Shown here in pieces: positions 15,545 to 27,570 of a stretch of DNA of 64,000 bases. The first letter of the stretch is position 1. Every line of letters starts with the position of its first letter. The notes beneath the pieces are model-generated. The model was not told the DNA's origin. It did not search any database and was given only the letters and a program-made list of their open reading frames with translations. The position numbers and the translations under genes were made by a program. The DNA is from Actinoallomurus spadix (lineage in GTDB: Bacteria > Actinomycetota > Actinomycetes > Streptosporangiales > Streptosporangiaceae): positions 310,001-374,000 of the forward strand of contig NZ_JAMXMX010000004.1 in assembly GCF_024055725.1 (NCBI RefSeq), given 5' to 3'.

Positions 15545-17043
15545 AGGGCGTTCACGGTGAACGCCGCCTGGAGCGGGGCGTCCGCGCCGGGCACCGTCAC
15601 GGTGACGCGATGTCGCCCGGGTGGGATCTTCCCGGGGAAGAACTCGTGACTCTGGTTGATCACGTAGTTGAACGTGCCCGCGAAGTCGACGACCGGCGTC
15701 ACCGCCGACAGCCGGTTCCGGTCCAGGCGGACCGTGACCGGCCGGCCCGGGGTCAGTCCGGTGCCGTGGACGACGAACCCGGTGCGCCCGTCCCCGAAGT
15801 CCTGATTCAGCATGATCTGCGGGGGGCCCGACGGCCGTGCCGTGCGGGCCACGCCGGGCGCCCCGGGCGGTGGCGGACCCGGCGGCCGTCGCGGCCGGTC
15901 GTCGTCATCGCCCATCCGGCCCAGTACGACTCCGGTGAGCAGGGCCACGGCCGCTCCGAGCACGGCCGCGACGACGCGCCCGCCCCTGCCCGCCCGCCGG
16001 GGCGTGGCCGGGTGCGGCGGATCCGGGACACCGGGACGGTCGGGGCGCCGGCGGTGAGACGGCCCTTCCGGTACCCGGAGGGACGTCGGCGAGTCCAGGG
16101 TGGCCTCGGCGGCGTCGTCGCCGTCGTCCGCCGGTGGCTCCACCGGCGGAGGCTCCCGGCGGTACTCGTCGAGCAGGGCGAGCGCCTCGCCGGGCAGCGA
16201 GGCCGCGCCGCCGCCCTCGAACTCGGCCGCCAGCCGGGCCAGCAGGGAGCCGGCCGTGGGACGGCCCTTCGGGTCTCGGCGGAGACAGTCCAGCAGCAGG
16301 TCCGCCGCCTCGTCCGGCATCCCGCTGAGGTCCGGCGGCTCGCCGGCGAGGCGGAGCAGCACGTCGGTCACGGACTTCCCCGAGTACGGCGGGTGCCCGG
16401 TGGCGGCGAAGAGTAAGGTCGAGCCCAGTGCGAAGACGTCGCTCGCCGGCGTCGTCCGCCTGCTGTCACGCGCCTGCTCGGGCGCCATGTACGCCGGGGT
16501 GCCGACCGCCTGGTGGGTCGCGGTGGCCGTGACGCGCTCGGTCGCCCGCGCCACCCCGAAGTCGATGACCCGTGGCCCCTCGATCGACACCAGCACATTG
16601 GACGGTTTCAGGTCCCGGTGCACCAGGCCCGCCTGGTGGATCGACTCCAGCGCCTCGGCGCACCCGGCCGCCAGCCAGCGCAGGGCGGGGACGGGCAGCG
16701 GCCCGCAGGTCCGTACGAGCTGGTCGAGAGAGGGCGCCGCGATGTACGCCGTGGCCAGCCACGGGATTTCGGCGTCCGGGTCGGCGGCGACCACCGCCGC
16801 CGTGAACACGCCGCTCACCCGGCCCGCGGCGGCGACCTCACGGGCGAAGCGGGAGCGGAAGTCGGCGTCGCCGGCGAACTCGCTCCTGATCGTCTTGACC
16901 GCCACCAGCCGCCCTGACGCCGAACGGCCGAGGTAGACCCGGCCCATCGCGCCGCTCCCCAGCCGTCCCAGCAGGGCGTATCCGCCGATCCGCCGGGGGT
17001 CCTGCCGGGACAGCGGCTCCAGCCTCGTGCGACCCGACGCCAT
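15541..17043 (-). CDS. Membrane-anchored Ser/Thr protein kinase (PASTA-less STPK)
   Basis: 500 residues. Hanks-type kinase domain at about 20-275: glycine loop GRLGSGAMGRVYLG, ATP-anchoring Lys50, catalytic HRDLKPSN (142-149), DFG (161-163) and APE (187-189). Then a Pro-rich linker, one membrane segment at about 356-377 and an extracellular part of about 120 residues ending in an Ig-like region (GTGLTPGRPVTVRLDRN). It phosphorylates proteins in response to an outside signal. It is convergent with the FHA gene with overlapping stop codons, a tail-to-tail kinase/reader pair. Confidence 0.93.
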   Translation of the reverse strand: MASGRTRLEPLSRQDPRRIGGYALLGRLGSGAMGRVYLGRSASGRLVAVKTIRSEFAGDADFRSRFAREVAAAGRVSGVFTAAVVAADPDAEIPWLATAYIAAPSLDQLVRTCGPLPVPALRWLAAGCAEALESIHQAGLVHRDLKPSNVLVSIEGPRVIDFGVARATERVTATATHQAVGTPAYMAPEQARDSRRTTPASDVFALGSTLLFAATGHPPYSGKSVTDVLLRLAGEPPDLSGMPDEAADLLLDCLRRDPKGRPTAGSLLARLAAEFEGGGAASLPGEALALLDEYRREPPPVEPPADDGDDAAEATLDSPTSLRVPEGPSHRRRPDRPGVPDPPHPATPRRAGRGGRVVAAVLGAAVALLTGVVLGRMGDDDDRPRRPPGPPPPGAPGVARTARPSGPPQIMLNQDFGDGRTGFVVHGTGLTPGRPVTVRLDRNRLSAVTPVVDFAGTFNYVINQSHEFFPGKIPPGRHRVTVTVPGADAPLQAAFTVNAL

Positions 17044-17102
17044 CCCGTCTCCTCCGCTCCGCCCGGCAGTCCGGGACCATCTTCCCGGTTCCGAACACGA
17101 AG

Positions 17103-17840
17103 TCAGACGGACTGTACGACTTCGTTACCGCCGTCCCGTGGCGCGGCGGCGAGCTCCGCGGCGGCGCTGGCGAGCATCAGGTCGAGGGCCGCCGGGTAGG
17201 CGCTGGAGTTCATCCGCGCGGCCAGCAGGTCCGCCACCGCGGTGATGTTCGGATGCGTCCGCTCCGGCAGCCGCGCGTACGTCGCGCGCCAGATCGTCCG
17301 GTCGGCGCGGAGGGCGGGCTCCGGGAGGGTCAGGGACGCGGCGTCCAGCGCGGCGAAGGCGAGGGCCTGGTCGATGAACGCGTGGTAGATCCGCACCGCC
17401 GCCGGGTCGGGGAATCCGGCGCCGCGCAGGAGTCCCAGGATCGCCTCGTCGGCGGCGATCTCCTGCGAGCGTCCGCTGACGCGGGCCGCCGTCAGCACGG
17501 CCGCCTGGGGGTGGGCGAGGTAGGTGGCGTGGATGCGCAGGCCCAGATCGCGCAGGTCGCGCCGCCAGTCGCCCGTCGTCTCCCAGCCGGCGACGGCCCG
17601 CCCCATCAGCTCGTCCGCCAGGGCGAGGATCAGGTCGTCCATGCCGTCGAAGTACCGGTAGACGGTGCTGGGGTCGGCACCCAGCGCCAGGCCGAGGCGG
17701 CGCGCGGTGAGGCCTTGGGGGCCGTGTTCGCGCAGCAGGCGCAGCGCGGTCTCGACGATCAGGGCGTGGCTGAGCACCAGTCCCTGCTTGGTCCGCCGGC
17801 GCCGCCGGCGCTCGGCGTCCTGCACCACCTTCTTCGCCAT
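17103..17840 (-). CDS. TetR-family transcriptional regulator
   Basis: 245 residues. The HTH is at about 25-70 (ALIVETALRLLREHGPQGLT... and LALGADPSTVYRYFDGMDDL); the rest is the helical ligand domain with a TetR_C-type arrangement. The N-terminus carries a run of arginines (ERRRRRRTKQ). The gene is divergent from the saccharopine-dehydrogenase-like gene, with a palindrome in the gap, so it probably represses that gene and itself. The ligand is unknown. Confidence 0.9.
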   Translation of the reverse strand: MAKKVVQDAERRRRRRTKQGLVLSHALIVETALRLLREHGPQGLTARRLGLALGADPSTVYRYFDGMDDLILALADELMGRAVAGWETTGDWRRDLRDLGLRIHATYLAHPQAAVLTAARVSGRSQEIAADEAILGLLRGAGFPDPAAVRIYHAFIDQALAFAALDAASLTLPEPALRADRTIWRATYARLPERTHPNITAVADLLAARMNSSAYPAALDLMLASAAAELAAAPRDGGNEVVQSV

Positions 17841-17904
17841 GCCGCCACCTTATGCCAACAGGGTTGACGTTATTCGGGGACCGGCCGTTGGATCGTCTCA
17901 GCGC

Positions 17905-17921
17905 GAGTGAACCGCTCACTC
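17905..17921. promoter_or_regulatory. Probable TetR operator
   Basis: GAGTGAACCGCTCACTC is an inverted repeat of two 6-bp arms around 5 bp, centred 42 bp upstream of the GTG at 17955 and 73 bp upstream of the tetR start. This is the usual form and place for a TetR-family operator. Confidence 0.6.
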
Positions 17922-17954
17922 ACGGATGAACCATGTGAAAGGTGATGATTCACG

Positions 17955-19184
17955 GTGCGGATCCTGCTGGTGGGCGCGGGTGGCGTCGGATCGGCGATCA
18001 CTCGGATCGCCGCCCGCCGTGACTACTTCGAGCACATGGTCGTCGCCGACCACGACCTCGGCCGCGCGGAGGCCGCGGTGGCCGCCGTGGCCTCCGCGGA
18101 AGGGGCCGGGTCTCGCTTCGGCGCCGCCCGGGTCGACGCCGCCGACCGGGCCGCGGTCGCGGGCCTGCTGCGGGAGCACCGCTGTGACGTGCTGCTGAAC
18201 GCGACCGACCCGCGCTTCGTCCTGCCGCTGTTCGGCGCGGCCCGCGACGCCGGCGCGCACTACCTGGACATGGCGATGTCCCTGTCCCACCCGCACCCGG
18301 AACGCCCGTACGAGCTGTGCGGGGTCAAGCTCGGCGACGACCAGTTCGCCCGCGCCGGGGACTACCGCGAGGCCGGGCTCCTCGCCCTCGTCGGGATGGG
18401 CGTCGAGCCCGGCCTGTCCGACGTCTTCGCCCGGTACGCCGCGGACGAGCTCTTCGACGAGATCGAGGAGATCGGCATCCGCGACGGCGCGAACCTGACC
18501 GTCGACGGCTACGACTTCGCGCCCTCGTTCAGCATCTGGACCACCATCGAGGAGTGCCTGAACCCGCCCGTGATCTACGAGAGGGGGCGTGGCTGGTTCA
18601 CCACGGAGCCCTTCAGCGAGCCGGAGGTCTTCGACTTCCCCGAGGGCATCGGCCCGGTCGAGTGCGTCAACGTCGAGCACGAGGAGGTGCTCCTGGTCCC
18701 CCGCTGGGTCGACGCCGGGCGCGTCACCTTCAAGTACGGGCTCGGCGACGACTTCATCGCCAAGCTCAAGACCCTTCACGAGCTAGGTCTGGACCGCACC
18801 GCCCCGCTCACCGTGCCCACCGACCACGGCCCCGCGGGGGTCTCCCCGCGCGACGTCGTCGCCGCCGCCCTGCCCGACCCGGCCGGCCTCGGCGACCGGA
18901 TGCACGGCAAGACCTGCGCCGGGACCTGGGTGAAGGGTGTCAAGGACGGCGAGCCGCGCGAGGTGTACCTCTACCACGTCGTCGACAACCAGTGGTCGAT
19001 GCGGGAGTACGGATCCCAGGCCGTGGTGTGGCAGACCGCCGTCAACCCGGTGATCGCCTTGGAGCTCCTCGCCACGGGTGCGTGGACGGGCACCGGCGTG
19101 CTCGGCCCCGAGGCGTTCCCGGCCCGCCCCTTCCTCGACCTGCTGACCGCGTACGGGTCCCCGTGGGGGATGCGCGAGCAGTGA
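17955..19184 (+). CDS. Saccharopine dehydrogenase-like oxidoreductase
   Basis: 409 residues. N-terminal Rossmann motif MRILLVGAGGVGSAITRIAA binds NAD(P); D..RAAVAGLLREHRCDVLLNA and HYLDMAMS follow the family pattern, and the C-terminal half is the saccharopine dehydrogenase catalytic domain (GMGVEPGLSDVFARYAADEL; GKTCAGTWVKGVKDG). Members include saccharopine and carboxyspermidine dehydrogenases; the substrate here is not decided. GTG 17955 has AAAGGTGA upstream. Controlled by the divergent TetR gene (inference). Confidence 0.87.
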   Translation: MRILLVGAGGVGSAITRIAARRDYFEHMVVADHDLGRAEAAVAAVASAEGAGSRFGAARVDAADRAAVAGLLREHRCDVLLNATDPRFVLPLFGAARDAGAHYLDMAMSLSHPHPERPYELCGVKLGDDQFARAGDYREAGLLALVGMGVEPGLSDVFARYAADELFDEIEEIGIRDGANLTVDGYDFAPSFSIWTTIEECLNPPVIYERGRGWFTTEPFSEPEVFDFPEGIGPVECVNVEHEEVLLVPRWVDAGRVTFKYGLGDDFIAKLKTLHELGLDRTAPLTVPTDHGPAGVSPRDVVAAALPDPAGLGDRMHGKTCAGTWVKGVKDGEPREVYLYHVVDNQWSMREYGSQAVVWQTAVNPVIALELLATGAWTGTGVLGPEAFPARPFLDLLTAYGSPWGMREQ

Positions 19185-19190
19185 CGGCGG

Positions 19191-19394
19191 TCACCGGCGG
19201 AGCCGGGCCAGGAAGCCGCCCAGCAGCAACCCGACGGCCAGGCCGAGGACGAGGCCGATGAGCAGGCCGGCGATCAGCCCGGCCAGGAGTCCGGCCGTCA
19301 GGAACACGACGAGCCCGGCCACCAGGCCCACGATCACACCGGCGACCAGCCCCGCCACGAGGCCAAGGAGAAGTCCGGCGATCAGCGTGGGCAT
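19191..19394 (-). CDS. 67-residue repetitive membrane peptide (Gly/Leu/Ala/Val repeats)
   Basis: The peptide is almost wholly hydrophobic: MPTLIAGLLLGLVAGLVAGV at the start and ending GGFLARLRR. It is built from imperfect GLVAGL/GLLAGL/GLLIGL units with glycine every third to fifth residue, so two helices packed through glycine zippers are likely, with the Arg-rich tail on the cytoplasmic side. No family recognised. The DNA is also a run of related short repeats, so a chance ORF cannot be excluded. A weak RBS and independent position after a terminator are the only context. Confidence 0.5.
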   Translation of the reverse strand: MPTLIAGLLLGLVAGLVAGVIVGLVAGLVVFLTAGLLAGLIAGLLIGLVLGLAVGLLLGGFLARLRR

Positions 19395-19618
19395 CGCCGT
19401 TTCCGAGGACCTGGGTCGTGGGCGGGCATCATCCGCGGTAAATCCGGTCGGTGAACGAGGCGGGCGCCTCACCTCCGACGTTACGCCCCGGTCCACCGCG
19501 TCGCGAGGACGACGCCCCCGGGAACCACTGCCATGGCATGCCCGGGCGGTCGCATCACGGCCGGCGCCGATCACCTGCCGAGAAGCCCGCGTGTGAGGTA
19601 ACCCGTACCGCGGCGCGT

Positions 19619-19690
19619 TCACAGTTCGGGCAGGTCGGCCTGGGCCTGCTCCACCGCGACGCGCAGCTCGGCGGCGAGCGGGACGATCCG
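19619..19690 (-). pseudogene. Possible coding remnant (C-terminal fragment)
   Basis: On the minus strand the frame ending at the TGA 19619-19621 reads DRIVPLAAELRVAVEQAQAD followed by LPEL, with clean high-GC third positions and helix-like composition. Immediately upstream the frame is stopped by a TAG inside the hairpin at 19688-19722. It looks like the tail of a lost gene. No family can be named. Confidence 0.3.
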
Positions 19691-19722
19691 GTCCTATTCG
19701 GCGGATCGCCGAATAGGACCGG
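19688..19722 (-). terminator. Perfect 16-bp hairpin after the FGGY kinase gene
   Basis: CCGGTCCTATTCGGCG (19688-19703) pairs fully with 19707-19722, leaving a 3-nt loop. It lies 37 bp beyond the kinase stop and is its likely terminator. The tight loop and exact symmetry are also compatible with a protein-binding site. The rest of the 364-bp gap (19395-19758) shows no gene apart from the remnant noted. Confidence 0.7.
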
Positions 19723-19758
19723 CCCGATCGGAGCGGCCGGTGGGAGCGGTCCGGCTGC

Positions 19759-21237
19759 TCAGGCCGGGTCGCGGGACAGCGCGGCCAGAGCGTGGGCCGC
19801 GTCGCGGGTCGCCGGGTACAGGCCGCGGTACAACTCGTACAACGCGTCATAGGTCCGGCCGGCGGCCGGGTCGGGCTCGACCGTGCCCGCCGGAGGATTC
19901 CAGCCCGCGCCGTCCGACAGGCCGACCGCGCGCGCGGCGAGGAGCGCGTCGCCGTAGCAGGCGCCGATCGTGACCGAGGGCAGTTCCTGAGGGCGGCCGA
20001 GCACGTCCGAGACGATCTGGGTCCACAGCCCGCCCTTGGTGCCGCCGCCCACGGCGACCAGGCGTGCGGCCGTGCCGCCCGCCGCCCGCATCGCCTCCAG
20101 GTTGTGCCGGACGCCGAACGCCGTGCCCTCCAGAGCCGCCCGGTAGAGGTGCCCGCGGCCGTGGTCGAGGGTCAGGCCGAGGACGAGGCCCCGCGCGTCC
20201 GGGTCGAACAGCGGGGTCCGCTCGCCCGCGAAGTACGGCAGCATGATCAGCCCGCCCGCCCCATGCCCGGCCGCGCGCGCCTCCTCGGTGAGCTCCTCGT
20301 ACGCCGCGCCGGTCAGCTGCCGCAGCCAGTCGGTGACCGCGCCGGAGGTGGCCATGCCCGCCGCCAGGTCGTACGTGCCGGGCGTCACGCCGACCGTGCC
20401 CCACAGGCCCGGCCAGGTACGGCGGGACGCGAGGACCTCGATGAGGAACATCGTCGTGCCGTACATCACCATGACGTCGCCGGGCTCGGTGACGCCGACG
20501 CTCACCGCCTCGGCCCAGGCGTCGATGGTGCCCGCGATGACCGGGGTCCCCGCGGCGAGACCCGTCCGCTTCGCCGCCGTCTCGGTGACCGCGCCGGCGA
20601 CCTCGCCGGGCCAGGCGAGCGGCGGCAGGTCCAGGCCCGGGGCGATCTCCGCCGCCCAGTCGGCGATCCAGGCGTGCTCGCGGCTGTCGTACAGCGGTGA
20701 GCTCTGGCTGGCCGAGTGGTGGTCGAGGACGTACTCGCCCGTGAGTTCGTGGACGAGGTAGGAGCTCGCCATGAACAGCCGCCGGGTGCGCTCCCACACC
20801 CGGGGCTCGTGGCGGCGCAGCCAGGCGAGCTTGGGCCCGACCGCTTGGGTGGTCAGCGGCGAGCCGCCGCGTTCGATGATCGCCTCTGCGCCGTACCGCG
20901 CGGTGAGCTCCTCGATCTCGGCGACCGCGCGGGTGTCGACGCCGTAGAGGATGGCCGGCCGCAGCGGTTCGCCGTCGGCGGCCGCGGGCAGCGCGCACGG
21001 CCCGATGCCGCTGACGCCGACGCCCGCGATCGGGGCGTCCGCCCGCGCGAGCAGCTCGCGGGTGACGGCGGCGAAGCCGTCCCACCAGACCGTACGGGCG
21101 TCGTGCTCGGCCCATCCGGGGCGCGGCCGCGACACCGCGTGCTCACGCACCGCCGTCGCGACGACCTCGCCACCTGGAGTGGTCAGCACCCCCTTGGTGC
21201 TGGACGTGCCGATGTCGACTCCGAGCAGCAGGCTCAT
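19759..21237 (-). CDS. FGGY-family carbohydrate kinase
   Basis: 492 residues. Phosphorylates a sugar or polyol with ATP in the cytoplasm. N-terminal phosphate-1 loop LLLGVDIGTSSTKGVLTTPG, FGGY domain 1 to about residue 245, domain 2 with MYGTTMFLIEV, PYFAGERTPLFDPDARGLVL and the adenosine-site VAVGGGTKGGLWTQIVSDVL. Closest in layout to xylulose/gluconate-type kinases, but the specificity residues cannot be judged. Start ATG 21237 has AGGAAGGGG upstream; the frame continues to 21291. Being next to a xylanase operon makes a pentulose substrate attractive (inference). Confidence 0.87.
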   Translation of the reverse strand: MSLLLGVDIGTSSTKGVLTTPGGEVVATAVREHAVSRPRPGWAEHDARTVWWDGFAAVTRELLARADAPIAGVGVSGIGPCALPAAADGEPLRPAILYGVDTRAVAEIEELTARYGAEAIIERGGSPLTTQAVGPKLAWLRRHEPRVWERTRRLFMASSYLVHELTGEYVLDHHSASQSSPLYDSREHAWIADWAAEIAPGLDLPPLAWPGEVAGAVTETAAKRTGLAAGTPVIAGTIDAWAEAVSVGVTEPGDVMVMYGTTMFLIEVLASRRTWPGLWGTVGVTPGTYDLAAGMATSGAVTDWLRQLTGAAYEELTEEARAAGHGAGGLIMLPYFAGERTPLFDPDARGLVLGLTLDHGRGHLYRAALEGTAFGVRHNLEAMRAAGGTAARLVAVGGGTKGGLWTQIVSDVLGRPQELPSVTIGACYGDALLAARAVGLSDGAGWNPPAGTVEPDPAAGRTYDALYELYRGLYPATRDAAHALAALSRDPA

Positions 21238-21459
21238 CCGGGCACCCCTTCCTCCCGGGAACGCTGCCGTGCGACGGCGTTCCCGCCTCACCCTTGCGCC
21301 GTCGATTCTCTCCGACCGGCGGCGGGCGGCGACGCTCCCCCGTTACGCGGAGAACCTTCCCGAGTCGGGCGGGTGGGCGGACCGGGTCCAGCGGGTCTGC
21401 CCGCGCTGCGACGCCGCTGTGCGGAGGCATCCGCGGGCGCACCGCTGGAGGCAGAAGTT

Positions 21460-21500
21460 GCGGCCGCCACCCGGCCCCTCCATGTCCGGGTGGCGGCCGC
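21460..21500 (-). terminator. Terminator hairpin of the secreted glycosidase operon
   Basis: GCGGCCGCCACCCGG (21460-21474) pairs perfectly with 21486-21500 around an 11-nt loop, 17 bp beyond the stop of the xylanase gene. The remaining gap to the kinase gene (21238-21459) shows no gene. Confidence 0.75.
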
Positions 21501-21516
21501 CGCGCCGCGGGGAACG

Positions 21517-24563
<3,047 letters not shown>

Positions 24564-24575
24564 CGAGTCCTCCGG

Positions 24576-25649
24576 TCAGGTCGCCGTGCAGGTGAGCGTG
24601 GGCACCTCGTTGACGCCGGTCGAGGTGCCGAGGAAGCCGAACTCCGCGCTCGCTCCCGCGGCGAGCGCGCCGTTGTAGCCGGCGTTGCGGGCGGTGACGG
24701 CGGAGCCGGAGCTCGTGACCGTCGCGTTCCACGCCTGGGTGACGGTCTGGCCGCCGGCGTAGCGCCAGGTGACGGTCCAGCCGGTGATGGCGGTGCTCCC
24801 GGCGGTCACCGTGACCGAGGCTTGGAACCCGCCGGACCACTGCCCGGTCAGGGTGTAGGCGGCGGTGCAGGTCCGGTCGCCGGGCGGTGGCGTGGGCGTC
24901 GGGCCGCCCCCGCCGGTGTCGCCGATGCTGCCGGGTACCGAGCGCAGCGCGGCGAACCAGGCCGCGGCCATCTTGTCGAATCCGGTGGCGTTGGGATGGA
25001 CGCCGTCGGACAGCAGGTCGGCGGTGGTGAGCGCCGCGTGCAGGTCGACCAGGTGCACGTGTCTCCCCGCGTTCGCCTTGCTCTGCACGATCCCGGGAAT
25101 GGCGCTGTTGTAGGTGCGGGCGTTCGCCTCCAGGCCGGAGGACGCCAGCGGGATGATCGTGGCGACGAACACCTCGGCGGTGGGCACCGTGGCGGTGATG
25201 TGGTCGATGAGCGCCGACAGCCGCGCGGGCGCGCCGGACAGGTCGTGGGTCTGGATGACGTCGTTGGTGCCGATGTGCAGCAGGACGGTGTGCGGCGTGT
25301 AGGCGCGCAGCCAGCCGACGATGTTCGCGTCGATCTGGTCGATGCGCCAGCCCGAGTGGCCTTCGTGATCGTGGTCGCCGAGCGCGGAGGGCCCGTTGGA
25401 CAGCGATCCGACGAAGTCCACCCGGTACCCGCCGCCGGTGAAGCGCTGCCACAGGCCGGTCCGGTACGCGCCGGGGATCGTCACGCCGTCGGTGATCGAG
25501 TCACCGAGGGGCATGACCCGTACCCCGCCGTTGGACTCGGCGCGAGCGGTGCCGACGCCGATGAGGGCGCCGGCCGCCAGGAGCACCGCGGCCAGGGCGA
25601 CGGCCCACCGGAGAGGGGTACCCGGGAGGGGGAATTGACGCGGCGGCAT
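24576..25649 (-). CDS. Secreted SGNH/GDSL esterase with CBM2
   Basis: 357 residues. Signal peptide ending near ...GTARA, then the SGNH blocks: GDSITDG (Ser), the Gly region, GTNDV (Asn) and DGVHPNATG (Asp/His). This is the acetylxylan/carbohydrate esterase-like type. The linker GGGGPTPTPPPGDRTC leads to a C-terminal CBM2 (AAYTLTGQWSGGFQASVTVT). It probably removes acetyl or similar esters from hemicellulose so the GH10 enzyme can work (inference). First gene of the operon; ATG 25649 is chosen from the start of the signal peptide, with a TTG at 25682 as alternative. Confidence 0.9.
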   Translation of the reverse strand: MPPRQFPLPGTPLRWAVALAAVLLAAGALIGVGTARAESNGGVRVMPLGDSITDGVTIPGAYRTGLWQRFTGGGYRVDFVGSLSNGPSALGDHDHEGHSGWRIDQIDANIVGWLRAYTPHTVLLHIGTNDVIQTHDLSGAPARLSALIDHITATVPTAEVFVATIIPLASSGLEANARTYNSAIPGIVQSKANAGRHVHLVDLHAALTTADLLSDGVHPNATGFDKMAAAWFAALRSVPGSIGDTGGGGPTPTPPPGDRTCTAAYTLTGQWSGGFQASVTVTAGSTAITGWTVTWRYAGGQTVTQAWNATVTSSGSAVTARNAGYNGALAAGASAEFGFLGTSTGVNEVPTLTCTAT

Positions 25650-25664
25650 TGCGGGGAGCCTTTC

Positions 25665-25680
25665 GTTCGATATTCCGAAC
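25665..25680. promoter_or_regulatory. Inverted repeat upstream of the glycosidase operon
   Basis: GTTCGATATTCCGAAC: 5-bp arms around a 6-bp AT-rich centre, 16 bp upstream of the SGNH start. A repressor site controlling the xylan operon is possible. It does not match the CebR palindrome. Confidence 0.4.
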
Positions 25681-25824
25681 AAGGTCCGACATAATGTGCA
25701 CCGCGACGTTAAGAGGGGTGAGGAATCCGGTCAATGCGGCTTTCATCGGCTTTCACGCCGGTCCCCGCCCACAGCCCCTCCCCGCCGACCGCATAGCGGG
25801 CCGGGTTCGGGAAAGGCAGCGGGT

Positions 25825-27570
25825 ATGACCGGTTCGGACATCACTCGGCCGCACGTGCTCCGTGAGTACTCCCTCGTCGCCGACGGAGAGCGCGGCGCGG
25901 TGATCGGCCCGCAGGGCAACATCGCGTGGATGTGCTTCCCGGCCTGGGAGTCACCGGCCGTCTTCGGCGGCCTGGTCGGGGCCCGGGGCCTCTACAGCGT
26001 CCAGCCCGTCGACGAGTGGCGGGTGTGGGGCGGCTACTACGAGGACCGGAGCCTGATCTGGCGCAGCCGCTGGGTCACGGGCGACGGCGTGGTGGAGTGC
26101 CGGGAGGCGCTCGCCGTCCCGGCCCGCCACGACCGCGCCGTCCTCCTCCGCCGGATCGAGGCCGTCCGCGGGCCGGCTCGCGTGCGCGTCCGCCTGGACC
26201 CGCATGCCGGATTCGGAGGCGGCAGGATGACGGGCCTGCGCGCCGAGGACGGCGTCTGGACCGCGCGCAGCGGCCCGGTGCACCTGCGCTGGAGCGGCGC
26301 CGCGCGGGCCGTCGAGGACGGCGGCCTCGTCCTGGAGCTCGAACTCGCCGAAGGACAGGCCCACGACCTGGTGCTCGAGCTGACGACCGGCCGATCCGAC
26401 GAGCCGCTCGACGCGGGGGACCTGTGGGCGGCGACCGAGGCCGGCTGGCGGAGGCACGTGCCACGGTGCGACGACACGCTCGCGCCCCGGGACGCCCAGC
26501 TCGCCTATGCGGTGCTGGCCGGGCTCACGAGCCGCCGTGGCGGGATGGTGGCCGCCGCGACCACCTCCCTGCCCGAGCGGATGGGAGACGACCGCAACTA
26601 CGACTACCGCTACGCCTGGATCCGGGACCAGTGCTATGCCGGACTCGCGGTGGCCGCCCACGGCGCACGGCCGGCCCTCCTGGACACGTCGGTGCGCTTC
26701 GTCGCCGAACGGCTCCTGGCCGACGGGGACCGCCTCCGCCCGGCCTACACCGTCGCCGGAGACCCGGTCCCGGCGGAGGAACACCACGACCTCCCGGGCT
26801 ATCCCGGTTCCCGGCTCGTCACGGGCAACCGCGTCCAGCGCCAGTTCCAGCTCGACGCCTTCGGCGAGGCGCTGCACCTGTTCGCCGCCGCGGCCCGCGC
26901 GGACCGCCTGCCCGTGGACGCGGCCCGCGCCGCCCGCGTCGCGGTGAACGCCATCGCCGCGCACTGGCGCCGGCCCGACGCCGGGATCTGGGAGACGTGC
27001 GACGAGTGCTGGACGCACTCGCGCCTGACCTGCGTCGGCGGGCTGCGCGCCGCCGCGGCCGCCGTCGCCGGGCCCCGGGAGGTCCGCGAGTGGCTCGCGC
27101 TGGCCGAGTCCATCCTCGCGGACACCACGCGCACGAGCCTCAGCCCCGCCGGCCACTGGCGCCGCGCGCCCGGTGACGACCGGATCGACGCGTCGCTGCT
27201 CATCCCCCCGGTCAGGGGCGCGGTGCCCGCCGGCGACCCGCGCACGGTCGCCACCCTGGAGGCCGTCCGCGACCGTCTGGTCGACGACGGATTCGTCTAC
27301 CGCTACCAGATCGACGAACGCCCGCTCGGCGACGCCGAGGGCGCCTTCATGCTCTGCGGGTTCTTCCTCGCGCTGGCCGAACACCAGCAGGGGCACACGG
27401 CCCAGGCCGTACGGCGCTTCGAGCGGCTCCGGTCCGGCTGCAGCACCACCGGCCTGTTCACCGAGGAGTACGACATCCGGCAACGCCAGCTCCGCGCCAA
27501 CCTGCCCCAGGCGTTCGTGCACGCGCTGTTCCTGGAGACCGCCACGCGCCTGGCCACCGACCCGCAGTGA
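25825..27570 (+). CDS. Glycoside hydrolase family 15 protein (glucoamylase/trehalase type)
   Basis: 581 residues. No signal peptide, so cytoplasmic. An N-terminal beta-sandwich (EYSLVADGERGAVIGPQGNI; MCFPAWESPAVFGGLV) precedes the (alpha/alpha)6 barrel with DYRYAWIRDQCYAGLAVAAH, ETCDECWTHSRLTCVGGLRA and the catalytic-base region GLFTEEYDIRQRQLRANLPQ. Actinobacterial members of this layout hydrolyse trehalose or alpha-glucans. ATG 25825 follows GAAAGGCAG. Its stop codon is caught up in a tandem repeat (27562-27636). Confidence 0.9.
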   Translation: MTGSDITRPHVLREYSLVADGERGAVIGPQGNIAWMCFPAWESPAVFGGLVGARGLYSVQPVDEWRVWGGYYEDRSLIWRSRWVTGDGVVECREALAVPARHDRAVLLRRIEAVRGPARVRVRLDPHAGFGGGRMTGLRAEDGVWTARSGPVHLRWSGAARAVEDGGLVLELELAEGQAHDLVLELTTGRSDEPLDAGDLWAATEAGWRRHVPRCDDTLAPRDAQLAYAVLAGLTSRRGGMVAAATTSLPERMGDDRNYDYRYAWIRDQCYAGLAVAAHGARPALLDTSVRFVAERLLADGDRLRPAYTVAGDPVPAEEHHDLPGYPGSRLVTGNRVQRQFQLDAFGEALHLFAAAARADRLPVDAARAARVAVNAIAAHWRRPDAGIWETCDECWTHSRLTCVGGLRAAAAAVAGPREVREWLALAESILADTTRTSLSPAGHWRRAPGDDRIDASLLIPPVRGAVPAGDPRTVATLEAVRDRLVDDGFVYRYQIDERPLGDAEGAFMLCGFFLALAEHQQGHTAQAVRRFERLRSGCSTTGLFTEEYDIRQRQLRANLPQAFVHALFLETATRLATDPQ

